Shown here: one piece after another, positions 24,367 through 32,892 of the stretch
How the letters are laid out: the number at the start of each line of letters is the position of its first letter
Position numbering within the stretch: position 1 is the first letter of the stretch
Program-made: the position numbers and the translations under genes
From: Bacteroidales bacterium
GTDB taxonomy: Bacteria; Bacteroidota; Bacteroidia; Bacteroidales; JAADGE01
NCBI GenBank assembly: GCA_029934515.1
Contig: JAOZMB010000019.1
Coordinates: 1-34,548 of the forward strand
Reading direction: 5' to 3'
DNA: 34,548 nt
The notes under the pieces: generated by a model
Database searches by the model: none
The model's input: the letters and a program-made list of their open reading frames with translations, nothing else
Told to the model about the DNA's origin: nothing

Positions 24367-24416
24367 ATAAAATTTTTCTATCTTAATTCTATTAATAATC
24401 AAAATAATTCAATAAT

Positions 24417-24488
24417 ATGAGAATAGTAAATCCTTTGTTCGACCAGATTTTTAAATACCTAATGGAAAATAATAAACTCGCTAAGTAA
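24417..24488 (+). pseudogene. Rpn/PD-(D/E)XK transposase-like gene, N-terminal fragment
   Basis: A 23-codon frame, MRIVNPLFDQIFKYLMENNK followed by LAK and a stop, matches the start of Rpn-family (recombination-promoting nuclease) or PD-(D/E)XK transposase-like proteins of Bacteroidetes, which typically begin with NP-x-D-x2-FKYLM-x4-K-x-AK. The stop codon lies in the first bases of family A copy 5, which joins at about 24481, so the rest of the gene is lost. Confidence 0.55.
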
Positions 24489-24580
24489 TGGTTAAAAAAT
24501 AACTTCCTGATTTGTTTTTTTGTAAAATACTTATTATCAGGTGTAAACCAATTCATAATTTATAATTCGTAATTTCCTAA
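24481..24580 (+). repeat. Interspersed repeat family A, copy 5
   Basis: This 100-bp copy starts CTAAGTAATGGTTAAAAAAT and ends AATTCGTAATTTCCTAA. It has all internal blocks, including TTATTATCAGGTGTAAACCA. It terminates the Rpn-like fragment and ends 10 bp before the TPR gene, so it forms that gene's leader. Confidence 0.9.
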
Positions 24581-24589
24581 CATAAAACA

Positions 24590-25804
24590 ATGAAAAATAT
24601 TTTAATTACAATTAATATATTTCTTCTTTTTACTGGAAATATTTCCTCTCAAATAAACATAAATGACAGTTTATATGTTTTGTCGATTACAAAAATTGAC
24701 AATAAACAATACAGTCAAGCAATTGAGTTGCTAAATAGAATTATTGAAAATGAACCAAATAATTTTAATCTTTATTTAAAAAAAGCAGAGGTATTTTATT
24801 TTCAAGCTAATTATAAAAGTGCTATTTTAGATTTTGAAAAAGCTTGTAAATTAGAAAAAAACTGTGCCTCGTATCAGCTTGCCGAGTGTTACTCACAATT
24901 AAATAATGCTAAAAAGGCAAGTGATTATATTAGGATATATCTAAAATCTAAAAATAAATTATTTCCAGAAGAAATAAAACTTAATCCAGCATTTTCAAAT
25001 ATCGAAAATTCAAATGAATGGAAAAAAATATGGAAAGAAAAATATTATTCTAAATATGAAATGAAACTGAGCGAGGCTAAATATCTATCTTCTAAGAATG
25101 ATTATGCAGAAGCTTTTGAAATACTTGATATTATTCTTATAAAATCAAATAATAAACATCGGGCATATTCTATGCGCGGAGACATATTTATGCTTGTAAA
25201 AGATTATAAAAATGCGGCAAAAGATTATTCGCATGCAATAAAAATACGAAAAAAAAACATAGATTATTTATATAAAAGAGCAAATGCTTATTTGTTGGCA
25301 CACAAATACAAAAAAGCACTGAAAGATTATAATTTATTAATTGATAAAGACCCACGAAAATTAATATTGTTTTATAAAAGAGCAACTGTTAATAACGAAT
25401 TAAAAAAATACAAAAAAGCACTTTCCGATATTAATATTTTTTTGAAATTCTATACCAAAAATAAAGAAGCTCTATTTCTGTGTGGGAGAATTAATTATAA
25501 CAATGACAATTTTTTCAAAGCATTGGAAGTTCTAAATATTTGTGTTGAACTGGATAAAACAAACCCGAAATATTTTGAGAAAAGAGGTGATATTCATTTT
25601 AATACAAGAACTTACAATTATGCTATAAAAGACTATTATTTGGCATTAGACTTGTCGCCTAAATCAGGAGAAATTTATTTTAAAATAGGAAATACATACT
25701 TTAAACAAGGATACTATAAAAGAGCATGTGAAAATTGGAAAAGAGCAGAACAACTTGATTATTACAAAGCAAGCGATTTTTTGGTAAAATATTGTAAAAA
25801 TTAA
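24590..25804 (+). CDS. Exported tetratricopeptide-repeat protein
   Basis: The 404-residue protein has a signal peptide (MKNILITINIFLLFTGNISSQ) and about nine TPR units. Two are near 30-100 (YSQAIELLNRIIENEPNN, YKSAILDFEKACKLE), then a linker containing FSNIENSNEWKKIWKEK, then about six regular units from 160 to the C-terminus (such as DYKNAAKDYSHAIKI, YKKALKDYNLLIDKDP, TYNYAIKDYYLALDLSP). TPRs mediate protein contacts; the protein is probably a periplasmic or outer-membrane assembly factor. Its place next to a Wzz-like gene suggests an envelope role, but no partner can be named. Confidence 0.9.
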   Translation: MKNILITINIFLLFTGNISSQININDSLYVLSITKIDNKQYSQAIELLNRIIENEPNNFNLYLKKAEVFYFQANYKSAILDFEKACKLEKNCASYQLAECYSQLNNAKKASDYIRIYLKSKNKLFPEEIKLNPAFSNIENSNEWKKIWKEKYYSKYEMKLSEAKYLSSKNDYAEAFEILDIILIKSNNKHRAYSMRGDIFMLVKDYKNAAKDYSHAIKIRKKNIDYLYKRANAYLLAHKYKKALKDYNLLIDKDPRKLILFYKRATVNNELKKYKKALSDINIFLKFYTKNKEALFLCGRINYNNDNFFKALEVLNICVELDKTNPKYFEKRGDIHFNTRTYNYAIKDYYLALDLSPKSGEIYFKIGNTYFKQGYYKRACENWKRAEQLDYYKASDFLVKYCKN

Positions 25805-25884
25805 TATAAAAATTTTCAATTTATATATTTTTTGTTTCCTTTGCGCTCCGATTATAAATTTATAAACTATAAATATATTAAACT

Positions 25885-26796
25885 ATGATGCAGGAAAATA
25901 TTAAAAATGAAATTGATATAAATGAGTTGTTTATTGATGTTTTTGTCTTTTTGAGGAAAAAAATATTTATTATTTCGGCTTTTTTGATTGCTGGAATTAT
26001 AATTGGAATTATAAAACACTATACTGGAAATCCGAAATATGAAGTAAAAATGACAGCTGTTTCTGTTATTGAAAATAATTTTTTAATTTATGATATATCA
26101 GATAAAAAAAGATATTCTTATTACTCATCTGAAATAGCCGTGAATATTATAAATTCACTTCAGTATCTTATTGAAACAAAAAACTATACAGAACTTGCCA
26201 ACAAACTTAATATATCCAATGAAGACGCAGTAAAAATAATTTCAATATCAACAGATTATCTTTACCCTGTTGAAGGAACTGCATCCGAAGAGGATAAAAA
26301 TCCCACAAATTTTATTTCAATAACAGCAACAATTATTGATAATAAAATAATAAAAAACCTACAAAAAGGAATAGAAAATTGTATTAAAGAAAATACATAT
26401 ATAAAAAATATTATATCACAAAGAAAAAAATTATACAGAAATATGATTAAACATATCGACAATGAACTTATAAAACTTGACAGTATTCAACGAGCTTTTA
26501 TTAAAAATCCTGTAAATAATGGTGATATTGTAGTTGTAAAAGAAAATTCATTTATTGTTGAGAATGTAAAACTAATTGCAATAAAAGAACTGTTGGATGC
26601 CGAATACAAAGAGTTCACTCCTTTCACATCTATTACAGATTTTAATCATTCAAATTCAAATGAAAACACACTTATAAAAAGTATTGCCATATTCGGATTT
26701 ATAACTCTGATTCTTGGGTTTATATTTATTTTTGTTATATCCTATAACAAAAAAGCAAAGTCAAAAATGAAACAAAATGATTTAACAATCAAATAA
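25885..26796 (+). CDS. Wzz-like polysaccharide chain-length/co-polymerase protein
   Basis: The 303-residue protein has the Wzz layout: a short cytoplasmic N-terminus with INELFIDVFVFLRKK, a first membrane helix at about 27-43, a mainly helical periplasmic domain (about 46-262), and a second membrane helix at about 266-287 followed by a basic tail. There is no fused C-terminal tyrosine kinase domain. Such proteins set O-antigen or capsule chain length or gate export. The GT2 gene about 2.7 kb upstream is compatible with a polysaccharide function, although no polymerase or flippase is present. The stop overlaps the ATG of a pseudogene (TAATG). Confidence 0.75.
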   Translation: MMQENIKNEIDINELFIDVFVFLRKKIFIISAFLIAGIIIGIIKHYTGNPKYEVKMTAVSVIENNFLIYDISDKKRYSYYSSEIAVNIINSLQYLIETKNYTELANKLNISNEDAVKIISISTDYLYPVEGTASEEDKNPTNFISITATIIDNKIIKNLQKGIENCIKENTYIKNIISQRKKLYRNMIKHIDNELIKLDSIQRAFIKNPVNNGDIVVVKENSFIVENVKLIAIKELLDAEYKEFTPFTSITDFNHSNSNENTLIKSIAIFGFITLILGFIFIFVISYNKKAKSKMKQNDLTIK

Positions 26797-27080
26797 TGAA
26801 CGCTTTAAATATGTTACAATAATATGGGAAACGCAAAAATTACAAATTTCAGATAAAAGATAAAGAAATTTTAGAAAATATATATGCTTACGGAACATAT
26901 AGAAATAGAATTAGCCCAGATAAAGCAGACCAATACGGTTTTATGACACTTTTTAAATCTGATGAATTTTTAATAAACCCAGAATAATGGTTAAAAGATA
27001 CAAAATTTGCAGAATATGAAGCAAAAGAAGCCAAAGAAATAATAAATCAGAACTTACACAAACATATCACGGCAAAGATG
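26796..27080 (+). pseudogene. Unidentified gene with two in-frame nonsense codons
   Basis: Starting at the ATG overlapping the Wzz-like stop, one frame reads MNALNMLQ, stop (26820-26822), YGKRKNYKFQIKDKEILENI, then YAYGTYRNRISPDKADQYGF to FLINPE, stop (26985-26987), then WLKDTKFAEYEAKEAKEIIN. The stretches between stops have protein-like composition and the frame never shifts, so point mutations in a former gene of about 95 codons are the simplest reading. I do not recognise the family. A remnant of a mobile element follows. Confidence 0.5.
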
Positions 27081-27367
27081 TAGTAGATTAGTTAGATTAA
27101 CATTATCTTTTTCTAAAAAATTAGAAAACCATATTGGAGCTATAAAATATTTCATCGCGGATTATAATAAAAAAATAGCATTACTTAATTAACACAACCA
27201 AATATTTTTTGTGTATGTAACTTTTTGCTAACATTAAAAATTTGTTTTATATAAAAAAAAATATAATTTTGCTTTTTTTTTATTTTCATATAAATGAAAA
27301 AACTAATTTTTTAAATAATTGCATATATAACAATTTTTTATTTACAAAACTATTTAATAAACTTTTT
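26797..27367. other. Stretch without an intact gene: pseudogene and IS fragment
   Basis: It contains the nonsense-bearing frame (to 27080), a short A/T-rich segment, the 86-bp IS 3' end (27114-27199), and an A/T-rich leader to the AAA ATPase gene. Confidence 0.65.
27114..27199 (+). mobile_element. Second fragment of the same IS (3' end only)
   Basis: 86 bp are almost identical, in reverse orientation, to the end of the element at 21743-22041. The fragment encodes KKLENHIGAIKYFIADYNKK IALLN, stop at 27190-27192, and ends in the same inverted repeat (read on the other strand as GGTTGTGTTAATTAAGTAAT). The 5' part and the other terminal repeat are missing. Confidence 0.75.
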
Positions 27368-28588
27368 ATGTTATTAGAATTTAGAGTAGAAAATTTTTTA
27401 TCGTTCAAAAAAGAACAAATTTTGAGTTTTGAAGTTCACGAAGATAATGAACTCGAAAAACATCATTATTTTGAAATAAAACCAAATATCAAAATTTTAA
27501 AAACTGCAATGATATTTGGTGCAAATGCTTCTGGCAAAACAAATTTGTTGAAAGCTCTTGAATTTATTCATAAAATAACTTTGTTTCCAAAAAGAAAAAG
27601 AGAACTAACTGGATTTGTTCCTTTTAAGTTTGATGATGCTTATACAAAAAAACCAGGTAAGTTCAAAATAGTATTTTATATAAAAGAAATTAAATATGTT
27701 TACGATATAATAATTGACAGTAAAGTTATTTATGAGGAAAAATTAGTATATTATCCTACATTAAAACCAGCATTAATTTTTCACAGAAAATATAATATTG
27801 AGAAAAATAATTTTGTTCTCGAAGTTGGAAGTAGAATAAAACTTAAATCTTATGAAATACATGTGCTAAGAGCAAACACTACTAATGTTTCAACAATAAT
27901 TTCCAGTTATACAAAGACAAATATAAATTTTGAAGAACTTGAAAAAACATATAAATGGTTCGAGAAGTTCAGAAATATTATATATCCAGATAATTTATAC
28001 GAACTTGCAGACAAGAGTAATAAAATACCTGAATATAAAAACTTCTTGATTGAAAATTTGAAAAAAGCAGACTTCAATATTACTAATATAGAAACTTTAA
28101 AAAATTATTCCGAACCACCAGATATTCATTTTTATCATACAGTTAAAAACAAAACAGGGAAATTAAAAACAATTATACTGAAAGAAAAACAAGGTTTGCA
28201 TAACAATATTTATGAAGGAGAAGAATCGCTGGGTACAAAACAATTAGTCTCTCTATTATTAGAACTAAATGATAGTCTAATAAATAATAATAAACTCGGA
28301 ATAGATGAACTCGGCAGTTCATTGCATGTTGAACTTTTGCTTCATTTCATTAATATTTTCCTGCATACGACTGTAGTATTCTCTTCGATGATGCAACTCA
28401 TTTTTACTACACATAACATAAATTTATTTGACAGTAAATTTATTGATAAACATATAGTTTGGTTCTGCGAAAAACAATCAGACGGACAAACTAAACTAAA
28501 ATCGTTATTGAAATTTGATATTTGTAAAGACATTGCGTTATCTGAACAATACAAAAAAGGCAAATTCGGAGCAATACCAAAAATATAA
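27368..28588 (+). CDS. AAA family ATPase (COG1106/AAA15-like)
   Basis: The start at 27368 (MLLEFRVENFLSFKKEQIL) is the normal beginning of this family; the open frame extends to 27242 but adds an unlikely A/T-rich, hydrophobic leader. The protein is then 406 residues. Walker A is GANASGKTN (about 56-64), an ABC-type signature region is ESLGTKQLVSLL, Walker B and D-loop are GIDELGSSLH, and the switch His lies in IFTTHNINLFD. The C-terminus KKGKFGAIPKI is typical. Such ATPases often precede an RloB-like gene and several act in phage defence, but no RloB-like gene follows here. Defence or repair function is inference. Confidence 0.85.
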   Translation: MLLEFRVENFLSFKKEQILSFEVHEDNELEKHHYFEIKPNIKILKTAMIFGANASGKTNLLKALEFIHKITLFPKRKRELTGFVPFKFDDAYTKKPGKFKIVFYIKEIKYVYDIIIDSKVIYEEKLVYYPTLKPALIFHRKYNIEKNNFVLEVGSRIKLKSYEIHVLRANTTNVSTIISSYTKTNINFEELEKTYKWFEKFRNIIYPDNLYELADKSNKIPEYKNFLIENLKKADFNITNIETLKNYSEPPDIHFYHTVKNKTGKLKTIILKEKQGLHNNIYEGEESLGTKQLVSLLLELNDSLINNNKLGIDELGSSLHVELLLHFINIFLHTTVVFSSMMQLIFTTHNINLFDSKFIDKHIVWFCEKQSDGQTKLKSLLKFDICKDIALSEQYKKGKFGAIPKI

Positions 28589-28933
28589 CAAAATTATAAT
28601 TCACTATCATTGTATAATTTTTTGTCTCTTTTTATTTAAATATAATAAGAACCTTTCCATTTAAACATTCATTCTTCACAAGAATATATTCTCTAATCGT
28701 AATTGAGCTGTCGGTGTAACTTTTTAAGCAACATCGACAGTAATTTATTGCCCATAATTATAACTTTCTTGAACTATAAAAATAGATATTTTTAATTAAA
28801 AAAAATAACATCTTATATTAAAAATCAGAAATTTTACGTTTGAATATTGAAGCTTTGATATTTGAATAATATTTATGTTATTGTTCAATATAAAAAAGAT
28901 TGCTGATTTATTTTCAAACTTAACTTTTCAATA
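28589..28933. other. Gene-free stretch between ATPase and WG-repeat gene
   Basis: This 345-bp region is A/T-rich. Apart from the CTGTCGG hairpin at 28708-28740, it contains no recognised repeat, RNA or reading frame. Confidence 0.6.
28708..28740 (+). terminator. CTGTCGG hairpin (family C) after the AAA ATPase gene
   Basis: CTGTCGGTGT (28708-28717) pairs with ACATCGACAG (28731-28740), ten positions with one G-T wobble and a 13-nt loop. It lies 120 bp after the stop codon. The following AGTAATTTATT also follows the hairpin at 7027 on the plus strand. Confidence 0.55.
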
Positions 28934-31900
28934 ATGAAAAACCTAATTTTTATTGCAGTTTTTATTTTTAATTATCTTAGTATTTTCGGACAACAAAAAG
29001 TCTTGCCTATTTTGAAAGACGGAAAATGGGGAGTCATAGATACTGAATTTAATGTTGTTTTACCAATGATTTATGATTCTATTAAAGTAAAACGAAACAT
29101 TATTATTTTGAAAAAAGACAGTCTATACGGAGTACTATCATCTACAGGAAAAAAAATTACTGATATTTCATATTCAAATATTAATGTTGAAAATTTACAT
29201 TTTTTTACAGCCAAGAAAAATAATAAATTAGCTTTATTCGATTATTCGGGAAATAAAATTCTGGATGCTAAATATTCTGAAATAGAAATAATAAATCAAA
29301 AAATTATTAAAATAAAAAAAGACGGATTATATACTTTATTTGATATTGATTCAAAAAAAACAATAAAATATTACGATGAAATAATTTCAGAACCTTATGG
29401 ATATTTTATACTGAAAAAAGAAGAACAAAAATGTTTATATATTCCCGAAAAACAATATAAATCGAAATTTTACACAAAAATTGAAATTAAAAGAGATAAT
29501 ATTATATTTTTTTACGAAGACAAAACGATTACAGTATTAGAAACAGATAAGAATTTTAAACTTAGTAAAGATGAGAATCCGAGTTTTTCCAGAATAAATA
29601 GAAATCTTTATTTGCTAAAAATAGGCAAAAATTATACATTCACAAATACATTTAATAAGAAATCAATAAATATAGAAATTGACAAATTTGAAATTATTGA
29701 TGCTCAAAAAAAAGACCGAAGATACAGAAGAGATATGGCTTCTTTTTTGAATAAAGATAACGATACTATTTTTTTTAAAGTTTTTAAAAACGGAAAGCTC
29801 GGAGTATTAAATTTAAAATGTGAAATAATTATACCTATAGACTATTCAAAAATTGATTATGATAATAATAAATTTTATGTTAAAACTGAGAACTATAAGA
29901 AAGGTCTGTTCACAACAACAGGAAAAATTATTATTCAACCTATATATTCAGATTTTAAACGAGTTGTCGATTTATATATTGTAAAGAAAAATAAAAAATA
30001 CGGTGTAGTAAAAGATGGTAAAGAAATAATTCCTACATCATATCACTATATAGAAGCAATTTTAAACGATATGTTTATTATTAAAAAAAGGAACAGATAC
30101 GGTGTTATTGATATTAAGGGTAAAACAATTTTGAAAGCACAATATGATGATATTAAAGCACTTAAGAAATGTTTTTTATTCAGAAAAGGTGATAACAACG
30201 GAATTGCAGATTTTAATGGAAATATAAAAATAAATACTACGAAGTATATTTTTTTTAAATTACAAGATGATATCCTTCGTATATTAAACAAAAATTCAGA
30301 ATCAGGAAAAACAGGGATTGTTACAATAGATGGAAAAGTTATATTTAAACCAGCATACAGAAATATAAAAAAAACAGAAAATAAAAATATATTTTATGTT
30401 AGTTCTTTTGAATATGATGAACTTTTGAAAGAAGATATGAACAAAATGTTTAAACTAAAATTGAATTTAAGAAAAGATAGAAAGAAAGAATATTTTAAAT
30501 TTGGTTTGATTAATTCACACGGTGAAATTTTACTCGACACATTATATTATCTTCCTCAAATAAAGACAGACTTTGAGAGTAATAATATTAAAGCAAAAAT
30601 TGACACAGGAATGGTTGTAACAACTTTTGAGGACAACGGAAAGATAATTGACAAAATAAAATACAAAAATTATATCGTCGCAAAGGTAAGAAGAATAGGA
30701 AAACCAAATATCTGGAAAAGATCAAACAGAAAACAGACATTGGGTTTATGGGGTTTATTTACGGCAAGAGGTGTAAGACTTATTGATTATTCTTATACAT
30801 GGTATAGTCAAAATTTTATGAATAAAGAAGACTTGGTAAATACAAAAAACGGAAAATATAACGGAGTTGTTAATCAAAAAACAGGAAAAATTATTTTACC
30901 AGCATACTATTCAGTAATAAATATATCTGATTTTACGAAAGCTTCTGTTGCAAGATGTTTAAAAAAATACGGAAACGGACTGTTGATAAATCGAGACTGC
31001 GAAATAGTAAAAAAACAGTTAGGTTTTGTCGGAGACTTTTCCAAAAATTACACAAGAGCAAATACAAAAGGAAAAATTATTCCAGTTAAAGAAAAAAATA
31101 AAGAAAAAAGTAAGAGAAATTATAAATACCTTCTACAAGTTCCTGGTTTCGATTATTCTGGAATGGATAATTTTTTTTCAAATCCATCATTTTGTAGCGG
31201 AGGAAAATGGGGCATAATGGATACAACTGGTAATTTTATTGTAGAACCAAAATATAATTTTTTGCAAAGATATTTTAGAAACGAATTTATTGCACAGTTG
31301 GATAAAAAATGGGGAGTTATTTCGCCAAATGACTCTATAAAGATAGATTTTATATACGATGAAATAAGATATTTTTTTAATGACTCTGCAAAAAAAAAAT
31401 GGGCTAATATTCCTTACTACAAAGTAAGAAGTAAAAATAAATGGGGTGTTATTGATTCTATTGGAACAGTTATTATAGATACAAAATTTAGTGAAATAGA
31501 ATATTCTTACAATGATGATATTTTTTTTATTACAAAAATTAAAGAAAAAGAAATAATTTACGGATATATAGATACAACAGGAAGTGTTAAAATTAAGCAT
31601 AATTTTTATGAAGCAGGAGAATTCAAAGAAGGAAAAGCAAGCATTAAAATAGCAAAAAATAAATACTCTTTTATAAACAAATCTGGTGAACAAATAAATA
31701 AAACTACTTTTCGTAGAGTGTATGATTTTAGAGATAATGCAGCAGCAGTAATGGTGAGAAATAAATGGGGTTTTATAGATACAACAGGAAAAATTATTAT
31801 TAAACCAAGATTTAGTAAAGTTGGAAGTTTCGGAGACGGACTTGCACCAGTATTTGTAAGAAAAAAAAGATTCTTTGGTTTAATAAAGTCTATAACAAAA

Positions 31901-32692
31901 AGTGATTTTATCGACAAAAGTGGAAACATAGTTATAGAAACACGTTTTAAAAATTGCACAAATTTTAGTAATGGATTTTCAATTGTCAGAAAAAGAAGAC
32001 GTTACGGAATTATAGACACAACAGGTGAATATCTTGTCAGACCAAAATATAAAAATATAAAATTTGATGAAGAAACAAAATATTTTATTATTAAAGGTAA
32101 TAGAAGACGTTTTGCAATAATGGATAAGAACGGCGATTTTATAGTTCCATTCGGAAAATATAATTATATCGGACAGTTCTCAGAAGGACTTTGTATTGTA
32201 AAAAAAAGGTTCAAAAAAGGTCAAGCATACGGATATATTGATAAAACAGGTAAAGAAAAAATAAAACTTACATATCAAAATGCAAAAGATTTTAAAGATG
32301 GACTCGCAGCAGTCAAAAGAAATAATAAATGGCAATATATTGATACAAGTGCTACGCAAAAAATATATAAAAAACCAGATAACATTAATATTCCAAGAAG
32401 AATCCTTAAACGCAAAAAAATAAAACGTGTTTATAATAATGTTTTTATTATAAAAGCAAAAAATAAAAAATACGGACTTATAAACCAAAACAGTGACCAA
32501 ATGTTTTATCCATTTGCAAAAGACATAAAGAGTTTTTCGGAAAATTTTGCCGCATACGGAATAGAAAAAACATACGGACTTTACGATAAAAAAGGTAAGT
32601 GTATTGTAAAAACAAAAGCTCTGCTAATAGAACCTGTTGGCAATAAAATTTTTAGAGTTCAAAATATAAACGAAATGAAATATTGTAAATAA
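28934..32692 (+). CDS. Large exported WG-repeat protein (about 27 repeats)
   Basis: The 1252-residue protein has a signal peptide (MKNLIFIAVFIFNYLSIFGQ) followed, without other recognisable domains, by roughly 27 WG/YG repeats of 35-50 residues over the entire length. A typical unit is GKWGVIDTTG-x-x-I-(I/V)-x-P-(K/R)-Y-x-x-(I/V), e.g. KWGIMDTTGNFIVEPKYNFL and RYGIIDTTGEYLVRPKYKNI. WG repeats are thought to form a beta-propeller or solenoid scaffold with no known catalysis. A more divergent insertion (about 485-560 and 690-740) is rich in Lys/Arg. The protein is probably secreted or outer-surface; no T9SS sorting domain or lipobox is present. The repeats are divergent at DNA level, so the array is old. 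Confidence 0.9.
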   Translation: MKNLIFIAVFIFNYLSIFGQQKVLPILKDGKWGVIDTEFNVVLPMIYDSIKVKRNIIILKKDSLYGVLSSTGKKITDISYSNINVENLHFFTAKKNNKLALFDYSGNKILDAKYSEIEIINQKIIKIKKDGLYTLFDIDSKKTIKYYDEIISEPYGYFILKKEEQKCLYIPEKQYKSKFYTKIEIKRDNIIFFYEDKTITVLETDKNFKLSKDENPSFSRINRNLYLLKIGKNYTFTNTFNKKSINIEIDKFEIIDAQKKDRRYRRDMASFLNKDNDTIFFKVFKNGKLGVLNLKCEIIIPIDYSKIDYDNNKFYVKTENYKKGLFTTTGKIIIQPIYSDFKRVVDLYIVKKNKKYGVVKDGKEIIPTSYHYIEAILNDMFIIKKRNRYGVIDIKGKTILKAQYDDIKALKKCFLFRKGDNNGIADFNGNIKINTTKYIFFKLQDDILRILNKNSESGKTGIVTIDGKVIFKPAYRNIKKTENKNIFYVSSFEYDELLKEDMNKMFKLKLNLRKDRKKEYFKFGLINSHGEILLDTLYYLPQIKTDFESNNIKAKIDTGMVVTTFEDNGKIIDKIKYKNYIVAKVRRIGKPNIWKRSNRKQTLGLWGLFTARGVRLIDYSYTWYSQNFMNKEDLVNTKNGKYNGVVNQKTGKIILPAYYSVINISDFTKASVARCLKKYGNGLLINRDCEIVKKQLGFVGDFSKNYTRANTKGKIIPVKEKNKEKSKRNYKYLLQVPGFDYSGMDNFFSNPSFCSGGKWGIMDTTGNFIVEPKYNFLQRYFRNEFIAQLDKKWGVISPNDSIKIDFIYDEIRYFFNDSAKKKWANIPYYKVRSKNKWGVIDSIGTVIIDTKFSEIEYSYNDDIFFITKIKEKEIIYGYIDTTGSVKIKHNFYEAGEFKEGKASIKIAKNKYSFINKSGEQINKTTFRRVYDFRDNAAAVMVRNKWGFIDTTGKIIIKPRFSKVGSFGDGLAPVFVRKKRFFGLIKSITKSDFIDKSGNIVIETRFKNCTNFSNGFSIVRKRRRYGIIDTTGEYLVRPKYKNIKFDEETKYFIIKGNRRRFAIMDKNGDFIVPFGKYNYIGQFSEGLCIVKKRFKKGQAYGYIDKTGKEKIKLTYQNAKDFKDGLAAVKRNNKWQYIDTSATQKIYKKPDNINIPRRILKRKKIKRVYNNVFIIKAKNKKYGLINQNSDQMFYPFAKDIKSFSENFAAYGIEKTYGLYDKKGKCIVKTKALLIEPVGNKIFRVQNINEMKYCK

Positions 32693-32752
32693 AAAAAAAT
32701 TAAACAAATTTTATTGAAATGAGAACTCTAAATCTGTGAAAATCAGCATAAT

Positions 32753-32772
32753 CCGTGTTCCTCCGTGTTCCT
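32753..32772 (+). repeat. Perfect 10-bp tandem duplication
   Basis: CCGTGTTCCT occurs twice head-to-tail, preceded by ATCTGTGAAAATCAGCATAA. The segment is less A/T-rich than its surroundings and non-coding. Similar CTGTG/CCGTG-rich short repeats occur between genes in other Bacteroidetes, but this was not checked here. Confidence 0.5.
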
Positions 32773-32826
32773 ATTATGTGCTATTGCAACAAGTAACGCC
32801 TACAACATGTATTTGTAGAAATTTTT

Positions 32827-32855
32827 TTTGTTTGACTAATTTATTTTTACTTTTG
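32827..32855 (+). promoter_or_regulatory. Bacteroidetes-type promoter for the exported two-part protein
   Basis: TTTG (32827-32830), 17 bp, then TACTTTTG (32848-32855). The -7 box is perfect; the spacer is slightly shorter than the usual 19-21. The start codon is 37 bp downstream. Confidence 0.45.
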
Positions 32856-32892
32856 TATAAATTATTTATTCATTAATTTAAAACCCAATAAA

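Noticed and set aside
22191-26796. Complete polysaccharide biosynthesis operon
   Set aside because: Only GT2, CysC and a Wzz-like protein are compatible. There is no polymerase, flippase, initiating transferase or sugar-nucleotide gene, and repeats interrupt the block.
26796-27080. Alternative genetic code or programmed stop readthrough
   Set aside because: All other genes use TAA as a normal stop. Two nonsense codons in one small unrecognised gene fit a pseudogene better.
27242-27367. Upstream extension of the AAA ATPase
   Set aside because: The added 42 residues are A/T-rich and hydrophobic, while the family begins with MLLEFRVENF at 27368.
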